Positions 36,813 to 48,483 of a DNA stretch of 64,000 bases are shown here, piece by piece. The position numbers and the translations under genes are program-made. The DNA is from Steromphala cineraria (taxonomy: Eukaryota; Mollusca; Gastropoda; Trochida; Trochidae), in contig OU744725.1 of assembly GCA_916613615.1 (NCBI GenBank), positions 55,803,075 through 55,867,074 on the forward strand. Reading direction: 5' to 3'. A model generated the notes under the pieces. That model made no database searches and had not been told where the DNA came from. It worked only from the letters and a program-made list of their open reading frames with translations. Position 1 is the stretch's first letter; every line of letters starts with the position of its first letter.

Positions 36813-37732
36813 GGTTCGTTGGATCTTCGTACATCTATGTCTTGACGTCTAGTACATATTCACTGACGTTAACCGGTAAATCCTCAAAGTTATTAACAAA
36901 GGCATAAGACTTATATCTCTGATGTTGTATCGATTGAGAGTATATAGGTTCCCTGTATATATGTTGTACTCCTTGCACTACGCATGGGAACGAAACGATA
37001 TAAATCACAAACCAAACTTCCCTAGAAACCTTTCCTTTATCTTGAAAACGAGAGAAACACAATTATATTCTGATTTACTAGTTATAAACCATTCCCATCG
37101 GATTTCAGCTTTATCACTTGCAGGACTATAAATCGTTTATTATTCATGGCTGCACTCTTCCAGGCAATAATTATTCCAATGCTTTCAAACAAATGAGATC
37201 CTATTTTGTAAATGACAAAGATATGTCATTCATTTTAATGTTACAATGTACCTTCTATGTTTCCACTTTTCAAAATCAAAGCAAATGTTAAGCCTTTTTT
37301 CTTTCATTCGACAGTGCTACATGTGTCAATTTAACCTGTGAATGTTATCTAAAAACCACAACAATTGAATAAACAGAGAATATTACATCAAAACCATGAC
37401 ATTTTTAGAATGCAGATCTTCTTATTCTGTTTTTTCTTTCACACCGCCGTCGGTTTTTGCTTGATACATGAAGAATTTCTTTACGATTACGGATTACGGT
37501 TAATCGGGTTGAGTAATGACATGCCTATCCATAAATTGATATTTTTTGGGACATTTTTAGGAATAAAATGTTCAGCAATCCTACCATACAAGAAATATAA
37601 CTTGCTCTCTGTGAAATCAATATGTAAACAAATATACGTTCTAAGGATCGCTGAAACCACACAAAACCAACTAGTAGTAAATAACGTCAAAACGAGACTA
37701 TTTTCAGACATGCTGAAGATAACAGCAAAGGT
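36813..37732. other. Intergenic, nothing recognised
   Basis: The longest frame is 130 codons on the plus strand (37365-37757), with a 98-codon frame antisense to it. It is rich in codons expected from AT-rich sequence, has no recognised domain and runs into repeat M. I do not call it a gene. Confidence 0.4.
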
Positions 37733-37925
37733 TAAGTTGACACGCTTGCTGTTGTAATATAAGGAACAACACTGACTCTTCAATGCAATGGTTCCTGTTA
37801 CTTGTTAAGGAAATACAGAAGCAAATGTTCGATATGCGCCACCACTTGACACAATTACTTATCGTGGCGTGGTGGTGTGTGTGCTTGAAGGATTCTGAAC
37901 ATCTACAACGTTGCTATTCCAGTAC
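37733..37925 (+). repeat. Dispersed block M, copy 2
   Basis: Same orientation as 29793-29985 and diverged by many substitutions and small indels. Confidence 0.55.
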
Positions 37926-38004
37926 GCCAATAAATGGTAAAGAATATCCTAAAATCCCAACGAAAGACTTCTTGATAATCCAGAGTCAACGTTCCAATAA
38001 GTCT

Positions 38005-38059
38005 CCCTTGACCCTTGACCCTTGACCCTTGACATCATCATCATCATCATTATCATCAG

Positions 38060-38103
<44 letters not shown>

Positions 38104-38126
38104 CAATCATCAATCATCATCATCAT
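38005..38126 (+). repeat. Compound microsatellite: CCCTTGA repeats then ATC repeats
   Basis: About four CCCTTGA units (38005-38032) run straight into a long, slightly interrupted ATC tract that ends near 38126. Confidence 0.95.
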
Positions 38127-38507
38127 TTTATTCTCAAGAAATATATGTGGTACAGGTTTACCTCATGATGCAACATGATGCAAAACAATAGTTTAAACGA
38201 TATGTTCATGCAGCATCTTCACCACAAATAAAATCATGGTAAAGGTTTTTAAATTGTTGGTATATAACCTTTGAAAGAGAGAACTATGACATTCTGAATT
38301 TGTTCGTTGAATGGGGAGCGGTCGCCTTTGTGGAAGTTTGAATATCCATGTAAATGTTGTTCGGATGTTTTGGCTTTGTAATGTAGACACATTTTCATCT
38401 TTCAGCACTTACTGTGATGAAGAGTACTATAACGATCAAGCCTGGAGAATACTCTTTGATTTAATTTTGACTAAATTTCAACTAGATAAAGGATGTTGAT
38501 CAGTATC
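38127..38507. other. Intergenic, nothing recognised
   Basis: Overlapping antisense frames of 71 and 62 codons (38193-38499) have no recognised domain. Confidence 0.4.
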
Positions 38508-38757
38508 TCAAAAGTTAGTTAAACTGATAAAAGTTAGTCAAACTGATAAAAGTTAGTTGAACTGAAAAAATTTAATTGAACTGATAAAATTTAGTTAAAC
38601 TGATAAAAGTTAGTTGAACCGATTGAAGTTAAACTGATAAAAGTTAGTTGAACTGATTGAAGTTAAACTGATAAAAGTTAATTGAAATGATAAAAGTTAA
38701 ACTGATAAAAGTAAGTTGAACTGATAAAAGTTAGTTAAACTGATGGAAGTTAAAAGT
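38508..38757 (+). repeat. Degenerate tandem repeat, unit about 20 bp
   Basis: Around a dozen units of the form AAAAGTTAGTTAAACTGAT, with alternation of TTGAAC and TTAAAC and some shortened units. Confidence 0.85.
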
Positions 38758-39036
38758 AGCTGGCAACACATTTCCATGGAATTGCTATACACGAAATACT
38801 GCATTATTCAACTTTGGCGCTGTTTTATTCATACCAGTAAAACAAATCATACTAATGTATCTTATATAAGTTGTAAAGGGACTGTCTGTCTACTTCCTTA
38901 GTCAAAGAGAATGTGTTTGAGAATAACGTGATGAATGGAGGTGTGAACTCAATTTGATGTAGCAAAATGACGGTCAGATAGAGTCGGCTAGATTCCAGCA
39001 GAGAGGGAAACGGGAGAAACATACTGAACACTTACT

Positions 39037-39396
39037 TTAAAGTGGCAGTAGCACGTTCTTATAGGAATATAAGGTGATGTCAGGAAAATGGAAATTATTG
39101 ATTCCAATTGAAAGATAATGTATTTAAACTAAAATGAAGCAGTAATAATCCAAGTATATAACGTAAAGTTTAGCCATGCGATTCCTTTTTCTTACACAAA
39201 ATGAATTAAAGGTGTTCACACAAAATGGCCGTCAATGGATTTTATGTGAATCTTCTTACTTTGTCCTCTGACTATGGATGAATGGCTTGTGTAATGAGAA
39301 TTTTGACACTGTCAATAATACATTTAGCATTAACTTACAATTATTAGTGACAATTTTTGAATTTTTGAATTATAAAACGTGCTACTGCCCCTTTAA
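39037..39396 (+). mobile_element. Family A MITE, copy 12
   Basis: Full-length forward copy; the left end carries one substitution (AAGTGGCAGTAGCACG). Confidence 0.92.
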
Positions 39397-39850
39397 GAAA
39401 AGAACATGTATGAACCATTATCGCCATCAAACAATATTGATGTTATTGGATTGGATTGCCGTTTCATTAATGTTATTTTCCCCGCAAATCTTGTTTTCGG
39501 CTCCGTCCGTCGTTCCGTGGATCAGAAGTGGTTCCGTGGTCCCGAAATGCTTTCGTTTCCGGGTCAATTCTCAAACAACCGTTCTATATTTGTTATTTAA
39601 CGAGAATTGGTATGTGGTTACATCTAGTGGTGGAGTAGTGCCTTTTGCTCTTTCGGTTATTCTGAATTTGATATTATTCTGGTTTTAATGGAAACGATTC
39701 AAACTTAGTGGGGAGTTCGGCCCTTTTCCGGCCTCTATCTCAAAATCTTTCAGTATAATTTTATGAGATTTAGAATGTGGTTGGACCCATATATGAAGTG
39801 GACCCTTTCACTCGTTAACCTATTTCTTTTTATGTTAATTCTTCCTAAAA
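39397..39850. other. Spacer between family A copy 12 and the Tc1-like element
   Basis: A 136-codon frame begins inside the MITE and runs through here (39278-39688), with a 64-codon frame in another register. Neither has a recognised domain, and the longer one depends on MITE sequence. Confidence 0.4.
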
Positions 39851-39852
39851 TA

Positions 39853-41040
39853 CACTGGGCAAAAAAAGAAACGCATCACAGAAATTATCAGTTTTATTTA
39901 TACATTCTTTAACATAAAATTACTGAATAACGAATGCCTGTAAATGGACAAAATTTGGCACAGTGTTTAACATGTGAATTCTGAAGACACTGGTGTAATC
40001 GACTGCCTCATAGAACGCCGTCGTCCGTGATAGTAGTAGTCAAAGTCAGTACCTAGTGTTACCCCCTCGAGCATGGAGCACTGCTCTGCATCTCCGTGGC
40101 ATAGACTGAATGAGGCAGCAAATCTGATGTTGAGGAATCCTTCGCCACTCATACTACAATGCATACATCATCCGCTGTCGTGTACGCGGTTGCTGCTGAC
40201 GCCGTCGTAGACGTCGGTCCAACAGATCCCACATATGCTCAATTGGATTGAGATCTGGGCATTTTGATGGCCATGGGAGAACAGTCACATTGGTGTTTGC
40301 GCAATAGTCCATATTAAGACGTGCTGCGTGTGGTCTCGCGCTGCCTTGCTGAAATATTTCCCTTTTAACGTCGGTGGCGAATGAGGATTTCATCTCTGTT
40401 CTCGTAGGCGATTTCTAATCTTCTCCGCCGAGACTCTGCAAAGTCCAAGAACGTTGTCGGCGGTGTGAGTAGCACTTACAGTTCTATAACGCAGATGGAA
40501 GATCCTGATGTATTGGTCCTGCGCAGGAGTGATCACGCTTAGTCGTCCTGATCTTGGTCGGTCTCGGGCGGAGTTGTACAATCCGTAGCGCTGCCATAGA
40601 CTTGAAATCGTGCTATGACTCACGTTGAAGTGTCTTGAAACTGAACGATGGCTTTCTCTGCGTTCCAAACGACCAATTGCTCGGTTTCGGATTTCCTCGT
40701 TAAGTCGTGGCATTTTGCAGGTCGCATGAAGGAAAAAGCTGAGTTTGAATCGCAATGGGACTGATGTGTTTTTATACCCACTATTACCAGGGTGTAATAT
40801 CCGACGTTTTACGTGCAACATGCTTACAGATTTTTTTGCATGCAAATTTCGGCGCTTTTTTTCTCAAGGTGCATAATTTTGGCGACAAAACATCATAAGA
40901 TGCGTTCGAGCGCATCACATTGTTGTATCGACTAGAACTGATGATAATGAATCAAATTTAATAGATTTAAAACATAAATTGCTAAATTATTGCAATTTGA
41001 AAAGTTGATTTAAGTGATGCGTTTCTTTTTTTGCCCAGTT
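39853..41040 (-). mobile_element. Tc1/mariner-superfamily transposon, internally deleted
   Basis: A 1188-bp element with about 27-bp terminal inverted repeats containing ACTGGGCAAAAAAAGAAACG. It is flanked by TA at 39851-39852 and 41041-41042, the target duplication of the IS630-Tc1-mariner superfamily. The transposase relic is on the minus strand. Intact relatives are expected to be several hundred bases longer; the missing part is the catalytic core. Confidence 0.93.
40046..40713 (-). pseudogene. Tc1-like transposase relic
   Basis: The start is the ATG giving MPRLNEEIRNRAIGRLERRE. This leads into a paired helix-turn-helix DNA-binding region (SVSRHFNVSHSTISSLWQRY) and the GRPR-like linker RPRSGR. 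After NRLREQ the frame breaks and resumes in another register directly at the C-terminal catalytic part, FQQGSARPHAAR, then WPSKCPDLNPIEHMWD. The roughly 100-plus residues that normally hold the first catalytic aspartate are gone, and the second aspartate position (usually QD in this motif) reads QG. An in-frame TAG at about 40154 precedes the remaining tail, which ends RGGNTRY. The protein cannot be active, so the element is non-autonomous. Confidence 0.93.
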
Positions 41041-41042
41041 TA

Positions 41043-41527
41043 TTTTCCTTTGTGGAATGTCTTTGGCTTCACTGGCAAATAAGGTTAAGATGATAAGGTT
41101 TGATTAAACGATTGGGGCGGGGACATCACGGTGTATCCCATATTCTTGTTTGATTTAAATTCAAAGTTACATATACACAAGCAGTACGTTTTGTAAAATT
41201 TTATTTCTAAAATACTTATATAAGTAACATATATTTTCTCCGAAAAATGTCATTATTCATTCACGACCGGATAAAGGAATCATTGTATCGATATAAAACA
41301 ACAGTTTTAAGATTTAAATCGCTTCCATAACAACGTTCTACAGTGCCAATTAAGTCTGTTATCACCTTTTGGTCGCAGGTCCACTAATTGGTTTATAGGC
41401 CGACTTAGTCAAGAGCGGGTAATTCAAATACGCATTTCCAGAAAATAGAAGACACAGGCTTGGGTGTTATTTGAAGTACTAAGAGGCGAATAATATGTTG
41501 AGTTGAATATGAAACATTGGGCACCTA
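41043..41527. other. Intergenic, nothing recognised
   Basis: No supported feature between the Tc1-like element and the divergent family B relative. Confidence 0.45.
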
Positions 41528-41912
41528 CCTACAGAGGTAGCTTAAGCCATAAAACACCGAACTAACCTCTGTCTTGATCAGAGTGGTTCTCGAGATATAA
41601 AGGGAGAAGCCTGATTGGATAGATAATATAAAGTTGTACTATCAGCGACACTGTTTAAAAAATACTAGTTTTGAAAGCCTCATTCATTTCTGTATTTGGT
41701 TCGCAAAAAATAGAATATGTCTCAATACGCTATTTACACCTTTAGTCTTTCATAACAAAGGCCTCAGCGAACTCTTCATGCGAGGAGTGAAAGACAGTAA
41801 GTACTGCAATATGTTGCTGCTAGGTGCCTAAAACCGAGAACTGATCTCATTTCAACAGAGGTTTGATCAGAATGTTTGACTTGAGTTCTTCTGTAACTGT
41901 GGGGAGAGTTTG
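41528..41912. mobile_element. Divergent relative of family B
   Basis: It opens ACAGAGGTAGCTTAAGCC and closes CTGTGGGGAGAG. Inside it has AGAAGCCTGATTGG, ATCAGCGACACTG and TTCATGCGAGGAGTG, matching positions of family B but with much more divergence. The 65-codon frame at 41634-41831 has no recognised domain. Confidence 0.6.
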
Positions 41913-42089
41913 TGTAAATTATATTTTCTATGTGTTTTCAGACAATATCTTGTAGATTTCGATTGAGCTGTGTTTCTTTATTCTTTAATCAGTCTATTTA
42001 ACGTTCTACAGAAAAACGCGATCACATATTTGTACATGCTATTCCTAGACAATGTAGACATCTAAGGTTATTGAATGACTTCCGTTGTG

Positions 42090-42440
42090 CATTCTCTCCC
42101 AACGGAGGCAGACCAAGTCATGTTGATTTAGCCTCTGTTCTATTACGCCGAAATCCGTGGGCTCTGGCAGTTTCCCCTGGCGGAAAAAACGTTCATCACA
42201 ATAAATTTGAACTTCTTTATCAAATGACAACGCTTCTAGCATGGTAAGGGTGGTTCATATCACAATGCCTTTGTCTTGTTTCAGTAGCCCAAATGATGAT
42301 TTAAAAACAGCGTCGCTGATTGCACAACTAAATTTGATTGCCTCCAATCAGGCATCTCCCATTCTATCCCACAAACTCGTCGTAATAGAACAGAGGCTAA
42401 ATCAACATGACTTGATCTGCCTCTGTGGGGAGAGAGAATG
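42090..42440 (+). mobile_element. Family B MITE, copy 7
   Basis: Full-length forward copy with a perfect 9-bp direct repeat, TCCGTTGTG (42081-42089 and 42441-42449). Confidence 0.93.
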
Positions 42441-42449
42441 TCCGTTGTG

Positions 42450-43784
42450 ACGAAAACAAATAACCAGAGGATTTGTTATATGTGAATTTGCTTATGAAAA
42501 CACCAAATGGATTTTGACAGTGGCAAAGAATGAAAAGCGGATACTTTTTTAATACTTTTCATTTTAATTAAATTAATATTTGTCAGTTGAATCTTTGCTA
42601 ATCATATCAATCGGTAAATCTAACACAAATAATATACAAAGACATACTGATAAATCATAAGCATTAGAATATTCTATATTTTTCCCGGTCAAGAACAGAA
42701 CAATATCTTAAAACATTTCATCACGATAGAATCAGCGTGTTCTTCTTCCAATTTTTAAGGAAAGATAGTAATTTTTTCGGGTTTCTAATCCATAAATAGA
42801 ATTGATGCTAAACGCTACTGAAATCGACATTTTCCACGATTCCATTTATGTATGTAGGAGTCAAGACCTAGAAAAGGCTTTTTAGTTACAAACTGTTCAT
42901 GTAACTACTCTATTCATAATGGTTTGGTAACGTGACATGGACATTTTAGGTTATTGTCGTATAGTTATCTTATATTTGATGTATATTATCAAACTGATAA
43001 CGTTGAAATCGACATTCTTTTAAGAAATACAAAATGTCATATTGCAGACCAAAAGTCTTTGTCACACATAGAAGAATAGAAGGTAGATTGAAGATAGAAC
43101 TTTCATCATTTGTTTTATGTCTATAGAATGTTGTTTTTATCTTGAAATGAAATTTAGAATAGGCATACACTTTGTTTCTTTAGCTAAGTGAATGATGGGA
43201 ATTTCTCACTGTTGTAAAATTCAAGTTTCACAACTAGCTGAAATAATACTGAAATACCATCCTCTCTGAAATATGTTCTTATGTGATGTGATGTGGTTTA
43301 TTTCGTAAACAGGCCACCAGCCCACTTCACATGTACATTTCATATGAAATACAACTCTTATTAATGCAAACATTTTATGCCATTAGATTGTTGACTTGAA
43401 TATACTGCGTTGTGACAACTCTATAAAGGTTTTATTACAAATATTGAAATTGAAATACTACAATAACGGCCACGCCTGTTGCTTTTGTGCTCATTATACC
43501 TTTAGAAAAGAATAAATAACAATCCTTATATGAATAAACGCAACACCTTGTGTAATTTCCATTTGCAGTTATTGAGTAAATAACTTCATACACATAGGAG
43601 TGGATTTGTCAAAGTAATAAATTTAGAAAAATAAAAAATAAATGGCCATATACGATTTTTAAAACATAGATTATATACATGACAGTTCAAGACTTTTCCA
43701 AGAAGGTTGTTAAACGGTTAAAGACTATTAGGACTGTTAAATTTTTGAAAAGAAAACTGTGACTTTATAGAGTATATTATATGA
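42450..43784. other. Intergenic, nothing recognised
   Basis: AT-rich with short frames only. Confidence 0.5.
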
Positions 43785-44145
43785 GTGTCCATGACATACT
43801 ATGTTTACGACACGAGTGCCTAAATATTAGTATTTCCCGAGCTAGAGCGAGGGATAAACTGATATTTAGGCACGAGTGTCGTAAATATAGTATGTCATTG
43901 GCACGAATATAATATTCTGTTTATTACCATAGTCCCAAAATTAAAGAAAATACTCAAAACCTACTTCTCAGTCTAGGCGGACTAGCCGCCGCCGACCCGT
44001 AAAGATTGTGACGTCATAGGTGAACCTTGACGTCAAAGCACTGTTTTTAACGTGACGTCACAATGAAAAAGTGATATTTTGCCCTAGGGCAACATATGAA
44101 AAATATGAACCTCGGTATGACTGCCCTCGTAGGTAATAAAAGTGT
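43785..44145. mobile_element. Family H palindromic element, copy 1, with three TGACGTCA sites
   Basis: 43800-43920 is a foldback (TTTACGACACGAGTGCCTAA and complement) around a short centre. The adjoining part runs from GTTTATTACC to GGTAATAAA. Three perfect TGACGTCA palindromes lie at 44009, 44028 and 44053. The two-part layout, one hairpin beside one CRE-like cluster, matches the copy at 52742. Confidence 0.7.
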
Positions 44146-45165
44146 ATATTGACAGATGCATATCGCTATTTCTACAACGAATAGAATGGAAATATTTTCA
44201 AAATTTCCAAGATGTCTGCCTTACATTCCTGCCAGCTGGAAAGGCGACAATAAAAGAGTCCGGTGATTGAGTGCATAAGTTTTACCTGGCGGGTAAGATG
44301 CTGTCGGTTGTCGGTTTATTCTTAAGATTAAAAGTTCGAATTCCAAAATGAAGATTCCAATTTAGAAAAAAAAAATTCAGATAGTATTTCAAACAGAACA
44401 ATGTTTGAATTATGTTAAAACCAATTGCAAAATGATAATCTGTAATATATTTATAGTAATTTATGAATTATATATATTACATCAATGACAAGTAAAACAA
44501 AAACACCTCCTTTTAAGCAAGATAAATGAAAAATGAATATACAACAATATCATGTGGAAATTGTTTTCAGACCACTACCGCAAGGGTAGATCAGAACTAA
44601 GAACCTATACAATTTACGCAAGAACTATCGATTTAAGGCTGGGGCACTTGAACTAATCAAGCGATGTTGTTCTTTGCTCAACTGACGCGAACATGCCTCA
44701 ATTCAGTGAAATAACCTAGAACAAAAACGTTGTTGACAGTTTGGCACGGCAACGTGCAACGGAAATATCTCAGTGCAATAAGGTATCCAATAACGGAATG
44801 TATTGACACTTATTGTCAATACCTCACATATATTGTGCAGAAAAAGAAAAAAAATGATGAGAGAAATGGTTTCATGACTACGTTTGTACTCATGACATGA
44901 AACATAATTGAATCGATACGTTTTGTTAGTATGTCACGCATTTTGTGAAAAAAAGTGAATTAAAGAGAGATATATGGATGGACACCGTTTTACGCATGCT
45001 ACTCGTTTCTACACAGTATTTATGTCATTTTCAAGCAGACCAAAATGAGAGTCTAAACGTTCTTTTTAATAATAAAGAAGTTTATATTAATATTTCTCTT
45101 CGTTATCATCATACCAACTTCTTAATTACCACTCAAAAGGTCATTATTCTTACAACAACTATGCT
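44146..45165. other. Intergenic, nothing recognised
   Basis: A 92-codon plus frame (44945-45223) runs into the minisatellite and has no recognised domain. Confidence 0.45.
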
Positions 45166-46245
45166 ATTGTCACTTGAAGCTGTAACCATTGTTGGTATCT
45201 GTAACCAATGTTGGAAGCTGTAACCAATGTTGGAATCTGTTACCATTGCCGGAATCTGTAACCATTGATAGAATCTGTAACCATTGATGGAATCTGTAAC
45301 CATTGTTGGAAACTGTAACCATTTATGGAAGTTGTAACAATAGATGGAATCTGTAACCATTGTTGGAAGCTGTAACCATTGATGGAAGCTGTAACCATTG
45401 ATGGAATCTGTTACCATTGTTGAACGTTGTAACAATTGTTGGAAGCTGCAACGATTTTTGCAAGCTGTAACCATTGTTGGAAGCTGTAACCATTGTTGGA
45501 ATCTGTTACCATTGTTGGAATCTGTTACCATTGATGGAATCTGTTACCATTGATGGAAGCTGTAACTATTGTTGGAATCTGTAACCATTGTTGGAATATG
45601 TTACCATTGATGGAATCTGTTACAATTGCTGGAAGCTGTAACCATTGATGGAATCTGTTACCATTGATGTAATCTGTTACAATTGTTGGAATCTGTTACC
45701 ATTGTTGGAATTTGTTACCATTGTTGGAATCTATAACCATTGTTGGAAGCTGTTACCATTGTTGGAAGCTGTAACAATTGTTGGAAGCTGTAACCATTGA
45801 TGGAAGCTGTATTCATTGTTGTAAGCTGTAACCATTAGTGAAAGCTGTAACCATTGTTGGAAACTGCAACCAATGATTGAATCTGTAACCATTGTTGGAA
45901 GCTGTAACCATTGTTTGAAGCTTTAACCATTGTTGAAAGCTGTAACCATTGATTGAAGCTGTTACCATTGTTTGAAGCTGTAACCATTGATGAGGTTGTA
46001 ACAATTGTTCGAAGCTGTAACCGTTTTATGAAGCTGTAACCATTGTTTGAAGCTTTAACCATTGTTGATAGATGTAACCATTGATGAAAGTTGTAACAAT
46101 TGTTCGGAGCTGTAACCGTTTTTTGAAGCTGCAACCATTGTTTGAAGCTTTTACCATTGTTGAAAGTTGTAACAATTGTTTGAAGCTGTAACCATTGATG
46201 GAATCTGTAACCATTGTTGGAAGCTGTAACCATTGTTGGAAGCCT
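45166..46245 (+). repeat. Minisatellite, 19-bp unit, roughly 57 copies
   Basis: The unit is GGAAGCTGTAACCATTGTT, with common variants AATCTG, GTTACC and GATG. Because 19 is not a multiple of three, a stop-free unit stays open in successive registers. This produces several long overlapping minus-strand frames (up to 159 codons) with a 19-residue period; these are by-products. Confidence 0.97.
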
Positions 46246-46699
46246 GATACACAACTTTCTCCCTGTATGACAAAATAGCAGATTCCTCTGCATTATTTTG
46301 AGAACAGAATTCAATGTACTGTCAAATCAGAATCCAAGTTCGCCAAGTACATTGGTGTTCATGCATAATTAAAAAGCAAAACAGAATGTTATAATGAAAC
46401 TTAGCATACAATTCAGTTAAACATGTCCCTAAAGACATACAATTGAATTTGAAGGAATATTAGTCACGTACAGTTGAAATAATCAGGCAGTAGCACCTTA
46501 CAATACGTTTATGACATTAAAAATTTTCACGACAAGACGATTATACTTATGATCTATATTGGCATTGGAAAATGTGTACTGTACCAACTAAACCTCGTTT
46601 CAAGAACCCGTTTAATCATAAAGCTTTCACGCCTTTTCAGTGAATTCACCTAGGATGTAGTTATCGCATGTATGTTCCTCTATTTTTTTAAATAAACAT
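46246..46699. other. Intergenic with a possible family A scrap
   Basis: 46483-46498 (AGGCAGTAGCACC) followed by AAAAATTTTCAC resembles the end of a reverse family A element but is too short to be sure. Confidence 0.35.
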
Positions 46700-46708
46700 T
46701 ATATACTT

Positions 46709-47058
46709 CATTCTCTCCCCACAGAGGCAGATCAAGTCATGTTGATTTAGCCTCTGTTCTATTACGCCGAAATCCGTGGGTTCCGGCAGTTTCCCCTGGC
46801 GGAAAAATACTTTCATCACAATAAATTTGAATTTCTTTATCAAATGACAACGCTTCTAGCATGGAAAGGGTGGTTCATATCACAATGCCTTTGCCTTGTT
46901 TCAGTAGCCAAAATGATGATTCAAAAACAGTGTCGCTGATTGCACAACTAATTTTGATTGCCTCCAATCAGGCACCTCCCATTCTATCCCACAAACTCGT
47001 CGTAATAGAACAGAGGCTAAATAAACATGACTTGATCTGCCTCTGTGGGGAGAGAATG
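46709..47058 (+). mobile_element. Family B MITE, copy 8
   Basis: Full-length forward copy with a perfect 9-bp direct repeat, TATATACTT (46700-46708 and 47059-47067). Very similar to copies 4 and 7 and probably recently active. Confidence 0.94.
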
Positions 47059-47067
47059 TATATACTT

Positions 47068-47417
47068 GAAAAATGTAATTAAGGTTTTGTGAAGGTTTCC
47101 TATTGATATTCAATCATTATTAATTAAATATGTGTATGCTACTGAACTTATGTTAAAATATATGCATGTAGTACGAATTTGAGATTCTTTACTAAATTTA
47201 AAAAATGCTTTCTAAAATATGGAAAGTCTTCGAAAATATTTCCTTTTTTCGATATACAAATGATAAAAAAAGTTTAATGTGCGTTTAAAATTCAACATTT
47301 ACCATGCATTAATTTAAGAATTTGTCTTATGTTTATTGACTCTCATGAGCTTAACAAGATGATTTTCCTCCCAGACAATTGACACTTACTAAAAGCCTAA
47401 ATAATTGTTTCTTTTTG
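47068..47417. other. Intergenic, nothing recognised
   Basis: No supported feature. Confidence 0.45.
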
Positions 47418-47819
47418 TAAGGGGCAGTAACGCGTGTTTTGAAAATGTTCTATTTTCAATTGTTGACTGATAATTGTACGTTAATGTTAAATGCACTATG
47501 GTGATAGTGTCAAAAATGTCATTACACAAACCAATCATCCATAGAGAACAAACAATAAACATTCACATAAAATTCATCGGCAGCCATGTTTTATGAAAAC
47601 CTTTAATTCATTTAATGTAAGAAAAAGGAATCGCATGGCTGAACTTTACATTATATATTCGATTAATTACTACTTCATTTAGTTAAAAACATTGTTTTTC
47701 AATTGGAACCATTTATTTTCATTTTCATATACTAATACAACGATATCAATAGTGTCTTTTATCAACAGACTGTTGCATAAACAAAGTAAAATGATAACAC
47801 AAATAATATATATATATAT

Positions 47820-48340
47820 ATTCGCGATTCTGAGAACCGGGCAATGGCACTCGTCAATTAGTCAACAAGTTTTTTTATATTGCCACTCTAATACGTTTCG
47901 GTACACAGCCATTACACTCTAAAGAATGTCTCTGTGGCACTACAGCTCATGATATTGTTAAACATGTTATGTTGTACTGTACACTCAACTCTAATGAAAG
48001 AGAGGCTCTCTTTAATGATATAATTGATGTATTAAATGTTGAGATGTCCGTTTATTTATGGAATGATGAAGAAGATGTTCTTTTATATTTTTTATTGGGC
48101 GAGATACCGGTCTTCTGTGAAGACTTATTGGAATACGATATTTGGAAAAATGTTATGTTAACTGTTAGCTCTACTGTGAACAGATGGAAACATTTATTGT
48201 AAAATAATTGTATTATGTGAAATATCCTGTTTATAACATTTTTTGAACTCTGTAATCTTCAACTGATGGAGGAAATAAAGAATATCTATCTATTCGCGAT
48301 TTTGAGAACCGGGCAACGGCACTCGTCAATAAGTCAAAAG
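47820..48340 (+). mobile_element. LINE 3' fragment with ~50-bp flanking duplication
   Basis: A roughly 422-bp insert (47870-48291) lies between two copies of a ~50-bp sequence starting ATTCGCGATT and GAGAACCGGGCAA (47820-47869 and 48292-48340). The copies differ at a handful of positions. The insert holds the end of a reverse-transcriptase frame and finishes AATAAAGAATATCTATCTAT, a typical LINE tail. Unusually long duplications do occur with some non-LTR elements. Confidence 0.8.
47872..48202 (+). pseudogene. LINE ORF2 C-terminal fragment
   Basis: The readable frame runs from about 47872 to the TAA at 48200. It includes LIRFGTQPLHSKECLCGTT, then AHDIVKHVMLYC. The CxC...H...H...C spacing matches the zinc-binding region after the reverse-transcriptase domain of many jockey/CR1-like LINEs. 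The tail ends NRWKHLL. Endonuclease and catalytic reverse-transcriptase parts are absent, so this is a 5'-truncated dead copy. The exact clade cannot be set from this fragment. Confidence 0.8.
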
Positions 48341-48405
48341 TTATGTAGTTCATTCAGAAGGAAAGTAGTTGTTGATAAGCTTTATAACAAGTATATGTAG
48401 ATAAG
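48293..48405 (+). pseudogene. C-terminal fragment of unknown element X, copy 1
   Basis: In one register it encodes RHSSISQKLCSSFRRKVVV and then DKLYNKYM before a TAG at 48398-48400. This matches the end of the frame at 49253-49594 (minus) almost residue for residue. The LINE fragment sits inside this sequence. The upstream part is missing. Confidence 0.65.
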
Positions 48406-48483
48406 ATAAAAACATTGTTTTTCACCATTTATTTTCATTTTCCTCACATCACCTTATATTTACCCTAAAAACGCGATACTGAT

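Larger units (their letters stand above)
47418..48483 (-). mobile_element. Family A MITE, copy 13, split by nested insertions
   Basis: The left part, 47418-47727, is a reverse family A copy up to the CATTTATTTTCATTTTC block. The right part, from about 48408 to 48483, repeats AAAAACATTGTTTTTCA and that block and then finishes with CTCACATCACCTTATATT and a decayed terminus. The repeated 35-44 bp at 47685 and 48408 looks like a long target duplication around the inserted material. Confidence 0.8.

Noticed and set aside
37365..37783. 130-codon plus frame with a 98-codon antisense frame
   Set aside because: No domain, composition expected of AT-rich chance frames, and the end lies in dispersed repeat M.
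39278..39688. 136-codon plus frame
   Set aside because: It begins inside a family A MITE and has no recognised domain. A second frame in another register covers the same sequence.
45133..46314. Several long minus-strand frames (up to 159 codons)
   Set aside because: They are translations of the 19-bp minisatellite in successive registers and have no unique sequence of their own.
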